Shown: piece after piece, positions 6,173 through 13,093 of the stretch | How the letters are laid out: every line of letters begins with the position of its first letter | Numbering within the stretch: position 1 is the first letter of the stretch | NCBI GenBank assembly: GCA_963974645.1 | Contig: CAXBEA010000105.1 | Coordinates: 1-13,093 of the forward strand | Origin: Motiliproteus sp963974645 | Lineage (GTDB): Bacteria > Pseudomonadota > Gammaproteobacteria > Pseudomonadales > Balneatricaceae | Direction: 5' to 3' | DNA length: 13,093 nt | Made by a program: the position numbers and the translations under genes | Notes under the pieces: generated by a model | What the model saw: only the letters and a program-made list of their open reading frames with translations | Databases searched by the model: none | What the model was told of the DNA's origin: nothing

Positions 6173-7129
6173 CTAACGCCTGAGTTTAATCAGCGCATTC
6201 TTAAGCTCGGCCTCTATCGGTGCCTTTATAATGAGCCGCTCGGGGCTACCTGGAAGGCGTAGCCGTAATTCGGCCGCATGCAAAAACAACCGTTTGACAC
6301 CTTCGCCTTTCAGTAGCCGATTCATCGGCTCATCACCATACTTGGGATCGCCAATGATCGGATGACCCGCATGCAGCGCGTGTACTCGAATTTGATGGGT
6401 ACGTCCGGTTACCGGTTTGGCCTCAATCAGTGAGCAACGTTCGTAGGTCTCCATCAACCGGAACTCAGTGATTGAAGTCTTGCCTTCAGGATCGACCCTG
6501 ACCACCCGCTCACCCGATTGCAGCTCATTCTTCTTTAATGGCGCATCGACTTTCGTCACGCGTTTAGACCAGTGCCCCATTACCAGCGCATGGTAGATTT
6601 TACTGATCCGCCCTTGCCTTAGATCCTCATGTAACGCGGTCAGTGTACTGCGCTTCTTGGCCACCATGACTGCACCCGAGGTATCGCGGTCGAGGCGATG
6701 CACCAGCTCGAGGAATTTGCTCTCGGGGCGCATCTGTCGCAGCGCTTCGATCAGTCCCAGATTAATCCCACTACCCCCATGAACCGCCAGCCCCGAGGGC
6801 TTGTTAATCACCAGCAGTTGATCATTTTCAAACACAATTGCCTGCCCTAACGCAGCAGTGAGTCCGGCACCTACCTTGGGCTGTGGCTTTTCCTCGGGCA
6901 ACCGCAACGGTGGAACCCGTACAATGTCACCGACAACAAGGCGGTAAGGCGCTTTAATCCTTCCTTTATTAACCCGCACCTCGCCTTTACGCAGAATACG
7001 GTAAATCAATGTCTTAGGCACACCCTTGAGCAGCGTCAACAAAAAATTGTCGATCCGCTGACCTTCATTTTCCACTGTAATTTCAACCAACTGAACGCCA
7101 CTGCTGGGCGCTTTCGCCTCTGTCATCAT
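6173..7129 (-). CDS. rluC: 23S rRNA pseudouridine synthase RluC
   Basis: RluC converts uridines 955, 2504 and 2580 (E. coli numbering) of 23S rRNA to pseudouridine. The protein has an N-terminal S4 RNA-binding domain (about residues 23-75, with GQRIDNFL and YRILRKGEVRVNK) and an RluA-type catalytic domain. The catalytic motif HRLDRDTSG is at 144-152, with Asp147 the nucleophile; NKPSGLAVHGG (109-119) and VTGRTHQIRVH later on are also typical. I start at the ATG at 7129-7127, giving 318 residues against 319 in E. coli; the adjoining ATG at 7126 is equally possible, and the GTG at 7213 would add 28 residues not seen in the family. No strong Shine-Dalgarno is present. It is divergent from rne, as in E. 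coli and Pseudomonas. Confidence 0.95.
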   Translation of the reverse strand: MMTEAKAPSSGVQLVEITVENEGQRIDNFLLTLLKGVPKTLIYRILRKGEVRVNKGRIKAPYRLVVGDIVRVPPLRLPEEKPQPKVGAGLTAALGQAIVFENDQLLVINKPSGLAVHGGSGINLGLIEALRQMRPESKFLELVHRLDRDTSGAVMVAKKRSTLTALHEDLRQGRISKIYHALVMGHWSKRVTKVDAPLKKNELQSGERVVRVDPEGKTSITEFRLMETYERCSLIEAKPVTGRTHQIRVHALHAGHPIIGDPKYGDEPMNRLLKGEGVKRLFLHAAELRLRLPGSPERLIIKAPIEAELKNALIKLRR

Positions 7130-7303
7130 AATAATTAGGGATACCGGCTGTGATTGCTGAGAGGGGGAATTCCTGATATATTGCCGCGTCGCTTGGCAGA
7201 TGTTATATATCACCCTGCGATTTCGGTTTGCATTGTAACTGATTCCTGCCCCTCTGGCAGATGATTATCCAGGCAGCCGACCAACCGTAAAACAGATTAC
7301 AGG

Positions 7304-7327
7304 GGTAGCAGCAACCAGGCTGCTACC
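7304..7327. repeat. Perfect 9-bp inverted repeat (stem-loop) in the rluC/rne interval
   Basis: GGTAGCAGC (7304-7312) and GCTGCTACC (7319-7327) pair perfectly around a six-base loop AACCAG. Neither side carries a T run, so it is not a normal terminator. It may be a protein site or a structural element at the 5' end of the rne leader. Confidence 0.55.
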
Positions 7328-7667
7328 GAAATCAAGTCGCACCTCCTAACGAAATTTTCGCGATTTGAATTGATTTATGCCTTGTGTTGAGGTGAGGACG
7401 TCAGTAACCCGTGGATCATGCGCCATCCCCTATTGGATCCCGCATCTTAAAAATAGTCAGCAGCTGTACAAATACGCGAGCGAAAGACTTATCCGAGATT
7501 GGTTACTGTTCCCTTCACCGAGAGGTTAACCACAGACAGAAACAGGCGATAAACCGCTACAGAACGCTGACAGAGCCATATCTGCTAGAGCACGCATCTG
7601 GGAAAACTGACTGCACGCATAAACATATCGATTCGAATTAGATAAAGATCCTCGTTGATTCAGGACG

Positions 7668-7729
7668 GTGCGATTATTCACTTCGTATAGATCGGAAACG
7701 ACTACGAATAAAGAGTTGAATAACCGCCC
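7668..7729 (+). promoter_or_regulatory. Nested stem-loop enclosing the rne ribosome-binding region
   Basis: An outer stem pairs TTATTCA (7674-7680) with TGAATAA (7717-7723) and continues after one A-C mismatch with GCG (7670-7672)/CGC (7725-7727), ending one base pair short of the ATG at 7730. Inside it, TTCGTA (7682-7687) pairs with TACGAA (7703-7708), then TCG/CGA closes a GAAA tetraloop (7695-7698). The only Shine-Dalgarno-like bases, AAAGAG (7710-7715), lie in the single-stranded joint between the two stems and are 14 bases from the ATG. Such a structure could hold translation low and be a target for RNase E itself, as hairpins in the E. coli rne leader are. The pairing is seen; the role is inferred. 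Confidence 0.55.
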
Positions 7730-10700
7730 ATGAAAAGAATGCTAATTAACGCCACTCAGCCAGAAGAGTTGCGCGTCGCTCTGGTCGATGGCCAGAAGAT
7801 GTTCGATCTAGATATCGAATCTGGTGCCCGTGAACAGAAAAAGTCCAACATCTACGTCGGCAGAATCACCCGGGTTGAACCCAGCCTGGAAGCCGCGTTT
7901 GTCGACTTCGGCGCTGATCGTCACGGATTCCTGCCGCTCAAAGAGATCTCCCGCCAATACTTCAAAGAGACCAGCGCCAAAGGCCGCGTCAACATCAAAG
8001 ATGTGATCCGCGAAGGCCTGGAAGTCATTGTTCAGGTTGATAAAGAGGAGCGCGGTAACAAAGGCGCGGCTCTGACCACCTTTATCTCCTTGGCCGGGCG
8101 CTATCTGGTCCTGATGCCAAACAACCCTCGCGCCGGTGGTATTTCACGCCGCATCGAAGGTGAAGAGCGTAACCAGCTGCGTGAAGCGCTTAACCAGGTC
8201 AATATCCCTGACAACATGGGCGTTATCGTCCGTACCGCCGGTATCGACCGCACCCCTCAAGAGCTGCAGTGGGATCTGGACTACCTGAATCACCTCTGGA
8301 CCTCCATCACCGAAGCGTCGACGCAGAAGAAGGCTCCCTTCCTGATCTACCAGGAAAGTAATGTCATCATCCGTGCAATCCGTGACTACCTGCGCCAGGA
8401 CATTGGCGAGGTACTGATCGACAATCCTGAAGTCCATCAAGAAGCCTTGGATTTCATCAAGCACGTGATGCCAAGCTACGAGAGCAAGATCAAGCTCTAT
8501 AGCGAAGAAACACCGATGTTCAACCGCTTCCAGATCGAAGCTCAGATCGAAAGCGCCTTCCAGCGCGAAGTACGGCTGCCCTCAGGCGGATCCGTCGTTA
8601 TCGATCCAACCGAAGCGCTGGTATCTATCGATATCAACTCGTCTCGCGCCACCAAGGGTGCCGATATCGAAGAGACCGCGCTGCAGACCAACCTCGAAGC
8701 TGCCGACGAGATCGCTCGCCAACTGCGCCTGCGCGATATCGGCGGCCTGATCGTGATCGATTTTATCGACATGACACCGGCCCGCAACCAGCGTGAAGTT
8801 GAAAACCGGATGAAGGATGCGCTCAAGATTGACCGCGCCCGGGTCCAGATCGGCCGAATCTCCCGTTTTGGCTTGCTAGAGATGAGCCGTCAGCGTCTTC
8901 GTCCCTCTCTGGGTGAGACCAGCGGTATCGTCTGCCCTCGCTGTAACGGCCAGGGGACCATCCGTGATATCGGCTCACTGTCGCTATCGATCATGCGCCT
9001 GCTAGAAGAGGAAGCATCTAAAGATCGCACCGCGCAGATTCGGGCCAATGTACCGGTCAACGTCGCAGCCTACCTGCTCAACGAAAAGCGCCCTAATCTC
9101 ATCGCTATCGAGAAGCGCCATGCTGTTGATGTCATCATTGTGCCTAACCCCAACATGGATACGCCACAATACGAAGTCACCCGGGTTCGCGATGACAACA
9201 CCACGACCGATGCCAGCTACGAAATGATGGCTATGGAAGAGCTGCAAGAGGAGACTGTCAACGCCGCACCTCCAGTCCGCCGCCCTGAAGCCGCAGTCAA
9301 GAGCGTGACACCCAATAGACCGGCGCCCACTCCCGTTGCAGCGCAATCTGCATCCCAGTCTGCACCGACGGCCGCCCAAGCCTCCTCAGAAGGGCTGAGC
9401 AAACGCTTATTTTCTGCTATCTCAGCACTCTTTGGCGCGGCGTCCCCCGAGCCCAAACAAGAGCTGCCGGTCAAGACCGAAACCCCGACCAGGCCTGCCC
9501 GTAGCAGCCAGAGCCCACGTGATCGCGGCCGGAACAAGAATGACAACCGACGCAGCCGCGGAGGTCGCAAAGACAATCGCAACGAGGGTCGTAACGATAG
9601 CCGCAACGACAATCGCAACGAAGAGTCAACCAGCGTCAGTGAGGCCAGCCTCGAAACCAAACCCGCCGTCCGCGATAACAGCCCAGCGAGCAGTGATGAC
9701 TCCGATCAACCCTCACGTCGTCGTCGTCGCAATCGCGCCAACGAAGGTAACGCTAACAGCGACCAAGGGCGTAATCGCAACCGTAAACCGGAAGCCGAAA
9801 CTGCAGACATTGAAAAGCAGCTTCTGACCGATACCCCCGACAGTCCTGACACGCCCAATAACGATGCCACTGCCAGCGAGGAGCCATCACGCCGCCGTAG
9901 CCGCAACAACAAGCGTCGCAGCGAGCGCGCTGGACGTCGCAGCGGCGTACCGGGCAAGCGTGAAGAACTGCTGGCCAAGATCGAAGCCGAGCAAGCAGAG
10001 GCTGCAGCTCAGACGACTGAAGAGACCACTTCAGAGGCCACTTCAGAGACTATGGCAGAGGCCGCTACTGAAGCCCAGCCTGCGCCTGAAACAGCCACTG
10101 CTGCGACAAACACCGAGAGCGCCGTCGAACTCACGTCGACCCAGCCTGCTGAAACCCTTACTCCAGTTGCTACCGAGCAACAGAAGCCTTCTCTGGCGGT
10201 AGCAACGCCAGTTGAGACGGCAGATAGCAGTGAGAACCCGGTTGTAATCGAAACCCTGGCTACAGAGGAGACTAGTGCCCAAGCAGAATCGCCAAATGCA
10301 GAAGCGCCTAGTACGGAAGTGCCTAGTACCGAAGCGAAGGAAACTGAGGCGACTGCCATCGAAGCAGCGCCTGTGGTTGAGGAAACGGTTGAGGAAACGG
10401 CTGAGACAACTCCAGTAGTTGAGGAGACGCCTGTAGCTATGCCTGCAACTACACCTGCAACGCCGGCTGCAGAAACGGAAACAGTAGCGACTACTGAGCC
10501 AACCCTGGCTAACGCGACCGCTACTGCAGAGGCCATCGTTGAAACAGCCACTCCAGTCGCCGAACCCGCTGTTGAAAAAACGCTAGAAGCCAAACCTGAG
10601 CCGGTTGCGGCTCTCACCGAAGAGCCAGCAGCTGAAAAAGCACCCCGCCCTCGTCGCCGCGCTGCTAACGATCCGCGTGAGAAACGCCGCCAGCAGCAGG

Positions 10701-10801
10701 CAGCGAAGAAAGCTCAAGCGGCCGAAAAGACAGAGGCTCCGCAAACAGCCGAGGTCAGCGCTGAATCGACAGAGTCGGAACCCAGCCAGACACAAGGCTA
10801 A
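7730..10801 (+). CDS. rne: Ribonuclease E, degradosome scaffold
   Basis: Essential endoribonuclease for mRNA decay and for rRNA and tRNA processing, and scaffold of the RNA degradosome. The 1023 residues split into a conserved catalytic half and a disordered half. The S1 domain is at about 37-120, the 5'-monophosphate sensor region contains VRTAG (167-171), the magnesium ligands are Asp301 and Asp344 (E. coli 303 and 346), and the Zn-link is CPRC (402-405). Residues 555-570, with Leu556, Leu560, Phe561, Ile564, Leu567 and Phe568 on one face, look like the amphipathic membrane-targeting helix. Arg-rich RNA-binding stretches follow at about 588-630, 663-688 and 720-748. Residues 758-960 are a long Thr/Glu/Ala/Pro-rich spacer with repeated PVVEET units (881-886, 895-900). 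Near the end RPRRR (973-977) and NDPR (980-983) occur; NDPR is, to my memory, a partner-binding motif in Pseudomonas RNase E. The length identifies it as RNase E, not RNase G (about 490 residues). Confidence 0.97.
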   Translation: MKRMLINATQPEELRVALVDGQKMFDLDIESGAREQKKSNIYVGRITRVEPSLEAAFVDFGADRHGFLPLKEISRQYFKETSAKGRVNIKDVIREGLEVIVQVDKEERGNKGAALTTFISLAGRYLVLMPNNPRAGGISRRIEGEERNQLREALNQVNIPDNMGVIVRTAGIDRTPQELQWDLDYLNHLWTSITEASTQKKAPFLIYQESNVIIRAIRDYLRQDIGEVLIDNPEVHQEALDFIKHVMPSYESKIKLYSEETPMFNRFQIEAQIESAFQREVRLPSGGSVVIDPTEALVSIDINSSRATKGADIEETALQTNLEAADEIARQLRLRDIGGLIVIDFIDMTPARNQREVENRMKDALKIDRARVQIGRISRFGLLEMSRQRLRPSLGETSGIVCPRCNGQGTIRDIGSLSLSIMRLLEEEASKDRTAQIRANVPVNVAAYLLNEKRPNLIAIEKRHAVDVIIVPNPNMDTPQYEVTRVRDDNTTTDASYEMMAMEELQEETVNAAPPVRRPEAAVKSVTPNRPAPTPVAAQSASQSAPTAAQASSEGLSKRLFSAISALFGAASPEPKQELPVKTETPTRPARSSQSPRDRGRNKNDNRRSRGGRKDNRNEGRNDSRNDNRNEESTSVSEASLETKPAVRDNSPASSDDSDQPSRRRRRNRANEGNANSDQGRNRNRKPEAETADIEKQLLTDTPDSPDTPNNDATASEEPSRRRSRNNKRRSERAGRRSGVPGKREELLAKIEAEQAEAAAQTTEETTSEATSETMAEAATEAQPAPETATAATNTESAVELTSTQPAETLTPVATEQQKPSLAVATPVETADSSENPVVIETLATEETSAQAESPNAEAPSTEVPSTEAKETEATAIEAAPVVEETVEETAETTPVVEETPVAMPATTPATPAAETETVATTEPTLANATATAEAIVETATPVAEPAVEKTLEAKPEPVAALTEEPAAEKAPRPRRRAANDPREKRRQQQAAKKAQAAEKTEAPQTAEVSAESTESEPSQTQG

Positions 10802-10805
10802 AAGA

Positions 10806-10823
10806 GGGCTATTTCCATAGCCC
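10806..10823 (+). repeat. Short hairpin just after the rne stop codon
   Basis: GGGCTA (10806-10811) pairs with TAGCCC (10818-10823) around a six-base loop. It starts four bases past the TAA and stands before the main terminator. With no T run of its own it may protect the 3' end or simply precede the terminator. Confidence 0.45.
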
Positions 10824-10832
10824 CTTAACTGC

Positions 10833-10866
10833 AAAAGCCGAGACGGCTACCCGTCTCGGCTTTTTT
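10833..10866 (+). terminator. Rho-independent terminator of rne, probably bidirectional with murB
   Basis: A 14-bp stem pairs AAAAGCCGAGACGG (10833-10846) with the complement at 10851-10864 around the tetraloop CTAC, and runs into six T's (10861-10866). The A4 on the left gives a shorter T run on the minus strand, so it can also end the murB operon, whose last stop is at 10922. Confidence 0.93.
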
Positions 10867-10921
10867 ATATTCTTTAGATGCCATAATTTCTACAATTCGA
10901 TCAGGGCCCAGCCCAAGATAC

Positions 10922-11938
10922 TTAGACGATCCTCGGCTCGACCTCTAACCCAACACCAAAACGGGTCTGAATATCCGCCTGGATCTCCCCGGCAAACTGC
11001 AGCAACTGCTGACCTGTGGCAGCACCATAATTAACCAGCACCAAGGCCTGCTCGGCATGCACCCCCACCGACCCTTGACGCCGCCCCTTCCAACCTGCCT
11101 GATCAATCAGCCAACCAGCCGCCAACTTCACTCCCGCAGCATCAGGATAACCGACGATGGCAGGATAGGCGCGCCGCAACTGTTCAAACTGAGACGCGGC
11201 TATCACTGGATTTTTAAAGAAGCTTCCCGCGTTAGCCAACTGCGCAGGGTCAGGTAATTTTTGCTGCCGAATCCGCACCACAGTGCCGAACACTTGGCGC
11301 GCACTGCAGCCCCCCTGTGCATGACAACCAGCCAGCGCATTGGCAAGACCGGCGTAGGCTAACTGAGGTATAAATTGGGTAGCCAGATCAAAGGTTACAG
11401 AAACGATCAGATAACGATCCCGCTGCTCGCCTTTAAAGAGGCTGTCTCGATAACCGAATAAGCACTGCGCATTCGACAGCACCCTAAGCTCGCCCTGCGC
11501 TCTGTCCCAGACCTCAAGCTGATGAATAGACTGTTTAACCTCTACCCCGTAGGCACCGATATTCTGTATCGGGGCAGCACCGACCGTGCCCGGAATAAGC
11601 GCCAGATTTTCCAACCCGTACCAGCCCTGATCAAGACAGTGACTGACAAACGCATGCCAAGGCTCGCCCGCTTCGGCAGTTACCCTGACCCGCTGATTGT
11701 CAATCCGCTCAGAACGGATACCGCGGGTATTTATCCGTAAACAGAGCCCTTCTACATCCGCTGTAAAAATAACATTACTGCCCCCACCCAACACCAGCAG
11801 AGGCTCACTGGTATCATTGAGGAGCGGCAGCTGTTCCAGTAATTGCTGACGTGTATCGACCTGAACGAACTGACGGGCGATAGCCCTGAGATGAAGGGTA
11901 TTAAAAGCGCTGAGATCAACTTGAGAGAGTCTTTGCAC
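10922..11938 (-). CDS. murB: UDP-N-acetylenolpyruvoylglucosamine reductase MurB
   Basis: MurB reduces the enolpyruvyl group of UDP-GlcNAc-enolpyruvate with NADPH to give UDP-N-acetylmuramate, the second committed step of peptidoglycan synthesis in the cytoplasm. The 338 residues match the type I (E. coli-like) enzyme of 342. The FAD-binding motif GGGSN is at 51-55, NLALIPGTVGAAPIQNIGAYG at 111-131 is nearly the same as in E. coli, and the catalytic residues are Arg164 (GYRDS), Ser239 (NAGSFFKNP) and Glu334 (EPRIV). The start is a GTG at 11938-11936, nine bases after the phosphatase stop; a GGCGGA further upstream is a weak ribosome site, and no later start fits because conserved sequence begins at once. 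This close packing suggests translational coupling with the phosphatase gene. Confidence 0.96.
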   Translation of the reverse strand: MQRLSQVDLSAFNTLHLRAIARQFVQVDTRQQLLEQLPLLNDTSEPLLVLGGGSNVIFTADVEGLCLRINTRGIRSERIDNQRVRVTAEAGEPWHAFVSHCLDQGWYGLENLALIPGTVGAAPIQNIGAYGVEVKQSIHQLEVWDRAQGELRVLSNAQCLFGYRDSLFKGEQRDRYLIVSVTFDLATQFIPQLAYAGLANALAGCHAQGGCSARQVFGTVVRIRQQKLPDPAQLANAGSFFKNPVIAASQFEQLRRAYPAIVGYPDAAGVKLAAGWLIDQAGWKGRRQGSVGVHAEQALVLVNYGAATGQQLLQFAGEIQADIQTRFGVGLEVEPRIV

Positions 11939-11947
11939 GCGAATTGC

Positions 11948-12439
11948 TTATCCGCCCAAACGGTTGTTAAGATGACCGAGCAGCCCCTGAGATGCATCTT
12001 CAATCAGATCAAGTACCAGATCAAAACCCCGCGCCCCACCGTAATAGGGGTCGGGCACCTCGGTAAACTTATTTTGTGATGAAAAATCGAGAAACAATTT
12101 CAATTCAGCCTGAGCACCATCGGGCGCAATAGACCGCAGACTGCGTAGATTTTCATTATCCATGGCCAGAATATAATCGTAGCGATGAAAATCTTCAGCA
12201 ATAGCCTGGCGTACGCGTAGCCGTTTGAGATCATAACCCCGACCCGCTGCGACCCTAATAGAGCGATGATCCGGTGCACCGCCTATATGAAAAGCGGCAG
12301 TACCCGCAGAATCAATTTCAATCTGCGCTGAAAGCCCTTGCGCACGCACCTGCTCCAAAAACACCCCATGAGCCGTTGGGGAGCGACAGATATTGCCCAA
12401 GCAAACAAACAACACTGATAAACGCGGAGACTCGGCCAT
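11948..12439 (-). CDS. Low-molecular-weight protein-tyrosine phosphatase
   Basis: A 163-residue cytoplasmic phosphatase of the LMW-PTP family, which removes phosphate from tyrosine residues, often of kinases for capsule or exopolysaccharide export. The catalytic P-loop CLGNICRS is at 13-20, with Cys13 the nucleophile and Arg19 binding the phosphate. The general acid is Asp130 in the DPYYGG segment, which also holds the two tyrosines (132, 133) typical of the family. I start at the ATG 12439-12437; the frame is open to a start 12 codons upstream, but that would overlap the hemerythrin gene and add unusual residues. Only four bases separate it from the hemerythrin stop. No tyrosine kinase gene is in the window. 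Its equivalent between kdsB and murB in Pseudomonas aeruginosa is annotated ptpA; I leave the symbol empty because the name is used loosely. Confidence 0.93.
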   Translation of the reverse strand: MAESPRLSVLFVCLGNICRSPTAHGVFLEQVRAQGLSAQIEIDSAGTAAFHIGGAPDHRSIRVAAGRGYDLKRLRVRQAIAEDFHRYDYILAMDNENLRSLRSIAPDGAQAELKLFLDFSSQNKFTEVPDPYYGGARGFDLVLDLIEDASQGLLGHLNNRLGG

Positions 12440-12443
12440 AAGA

Positions 12444-12851
12444 TTACCGTAAAAACTGGGCCAGCTGGCTATCACTCTTGATGATGTGCTGAGCCAGCCA
12501 GAGGTTCATAAATTCAAGCAGATCGATGCTGATGATTTTATCGCCTCGACGCAGCGCAGTCATTTTTTCATCAACCATGCTGAGTAAACGCTGATGCTCC
12601 TGCTGGTGCTGTTCAAGACCGAAGTAGCCAGACTCACGCATCAGTGACTCTTCGAAAAAGAAATGGCTACGCGTATAACTAACCAGCTCAGTGACAACCG
12701 CCTCAACAGCCGACTGTCCCTCTGATGAGTCATCACCACCCGCGCAGACCGCATCGTAGAGCCTGTCCAACAGTGCGAACAGTTGCTGGTGTTGCTGGTC
12801 GATTTCAGGCTGGCCGATAGCATACTCTTCTCGCCACAAATACTTCGCCAT
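12444..12851 (-). CDS. Bacteriohemerythrin
   Basis: A 135-residue single-domain hemerythrin, which binds oxygen reversibly at a non-heme di-iron site. All seven iron ligands of the family are present at the expected spacing: His21 (DQQH), His63 and Glu67 (HFFFE), His82 and His86 (HQQEH), and His122 and Asp127 (HIIKSD). There is no signal peptide or fused sensor domain, so it is a free cytoplasmic protein. Roles described or proposed for such proteins are oxygen delivery, oxygen sensing and iron or nitric oxide handling; which applies here cannot be read from sequence. The ATG at 12851 has a good GGGAGAG ribosome site and follows the kdsB stop by nine bases; its own stop is four bases from the phosphatase start. 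It is thus embedded in the kdsB-phosphatase-murB operon. Confidence 0.95.
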   Translation of the reverse strand: MAKYLWREEYAIGQPEIDQQHQQLFALLDRLYDAVCAGGDDSSEGQSAVEAVVTELVSYTRSHFFFEESLMRESGYFGLEQHQQEHQRLLSMVDEKMTALRRGDKIISIDLLEFMNLWLAQHIIKSDSQLAQFLR

Positions 12852-12860
12852 AACTCTCCC

Positions 12861-13093
12861 TCAGCCTGCCACCAACAACGCACGGATCCGGTCTAAATCC
12901 TGCTGGGTATCAACGCCTGCTGGCAACGGCTCATCAGCCGGTGCAACATGGATATAGGCGCCATTCCAGAGCGCACGCAACTGCTCTAAGCACTCGCTCT
13001 GCTCCAGCACACAAGCCGGCCAGGTAACAAAATCATTCAGTAACCTGACCCTGTAAGCATAAATACCAATATGCCGTTGATAGTCGCCCGTTA
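12861..13093 (-). CDS. kdsB: 3-deoxy-manno-octulosonate cytidylyltransferase KdsB (partial, C-terminal end)
   Basis: KdsB activates Kdo with CTP to CMP-Kdo for the inner core of lipopolysaccharide. Only the last 76 residues are inside the window; the N-terminus lies beyond the right edge. I translated the frame by hand. It begins TGDYQRHIGIYAYRV, matching the conserved YxRHIGIYxYR of KdsB, and continues with LEQLRALWNG and IHVA, then GVDTQQDLDRIRALL, which corresponds to the GVDTPEDLERVR end of E. coli KdsB. The TGA stop is at 12863-12861. The hemerythrin follows after nine bases, so the two are almost surely cotranscribed. The nucleotide-binding N-terminus cannot be checked here. Confidence 0.93.
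   Translation of the reverse strand, partial: TGDYQRHIGIYAYRVRLLNDFVTWPACVLEQSECLEQLRALWNGAYIHVAPADEPLPAGVDTQQDLDRIRALLVAG

Larger units (their letters stand above)
7130..7729 (+). promoter_or_regulatory. 600-base rluC/rne divergent interval and rne 5' leader
   Basis: This stretch has no gene that I accept. A 76-codon frame at 7411-7641 lacks a ribosome site, resembles nothing I know, and lies where the rne leader would be. The region should hold divergent promoters for rluC and rne, but I cannot name convincing -35/-10 pairs. Visible structures are a small hairpin CTGCC/GGCAG (7246-7260), a perfect 9-bp hairpin (7304-7327), a GGTTAACC palindrome (7524-7531), an ATTCGAAT palindrome (7631-7638) and the nested hairpin next to the rne start (7668-7729). 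In E. coli, rne has a leader of several hundred bases through which RNase E limits its own expression; a long leader here fits that. Confidence 0.55.

Noticed and set aside
7194..7264. Repeated TGGCAGATG 61 bases apart upstream of rluC
   Set aside because: Only nine bases and two copies; chance is a sufficient explanation.
7411..7641. 76-codon open frame upstream of rne
   Set aside because: No ribosome site, no recognisable similarity, ordinary length for chance, and it lies where the rne leader is expected.
9217..9660. Minus-strand frame of 147 codons with repeated SLRLSLR units
   Set aside because: The repeats only mirror the Arg/Asn-rich region of rne on the other strand; no independent start signal or family resemblance.
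10009..10617. Long minus-strand open frame of 202 codons, rich in Ala, Ser and Val
   Set aside because: It is the complement of the Thr/Glu/Ala-rich part of rne, whose biased codons keep the opposite strand free of stops; the product is low-complexity.
1..13093. CRISPR array, prophage, insertion sequence or defence system
   Set aside because: No regularly spaced repeats, transposase, integrase, tRNA-linked attachment site or defence gene was seen; all genes are housekeeping or common accessory families.

Overview
The window looks like a chromosomal core region of a gammaproteobacterium close to the Oceanospirillales/Pseudomonadales. The evidence is CysB, ThrH, RluC, RNase E and MurB proteins that follow the Escherichia coli and Pseudomonas families almost residue for residue, and gene orders that recall Pseudomonas. 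This placement is inference from protein resemblance. No phage, insertion sequence, CRISPR, tRNA or rRNA was seen. Eleven real genes cover most of the sequence, two of them cut by the window edges.

Left part (1-3306): a GntR/FCD regulator running off the left edge, an alpha/beta hydrolase on the same strand, then divergent pabB (aminodeoxychorismate synthase component I, folate pathway). A 12-bp perfect palindrome lies between the promoter and start codon of the regulator gene and is its likely own operator. pabB most likely starts at a TTG codon (1855), not at the first ATG (1759).

Middle part (3307-7129): pabB ends in a strong terminator followed by a degenerate 16-bp tandem repeat. Facing it on the minus strand are cysB, thrH and a gene for a membrane-anchored Tim44-like protein, with rluC upstream of cysB. 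cysB, thrH and pabB are also near one another in Pseudomonas aeruginosa (from memory), where cysH lies in the same group. Here cysH is absent and the Tim44-like gene follows thrH.

Right part (7130-13093): rne (RNase E) is divergent from rluC across a 600-base interval. This interval ends in a nested hairpin that would enclose the rne ribosome-binding region, a plausible autoregulatory leader. rne ends in a strong bidirectional terminator. Converging on it is a minus-strand operon: kdsB (partial), a bacteriohemerythrin, a low-molecular-weight tyrosine phosphatase and murB, with gaps of only 4-10 bases. The order kdsB, phosphatase, murB, rne, rluC is known from Pseudomonas; the hemerythrin appears to be an extra gene inside it.

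Taken together this is a housekeeping region (cell envelope precursors, RNA turnover, ribosome modification, sulfur and amino acid metabolism, folate). I see no clear novel multi-gene system. The best leads are the hemerythrin inside an envelope-biosynthesis operon, the rne leader structure, the GntR operator and the hydrolase with no acid at the usual position.
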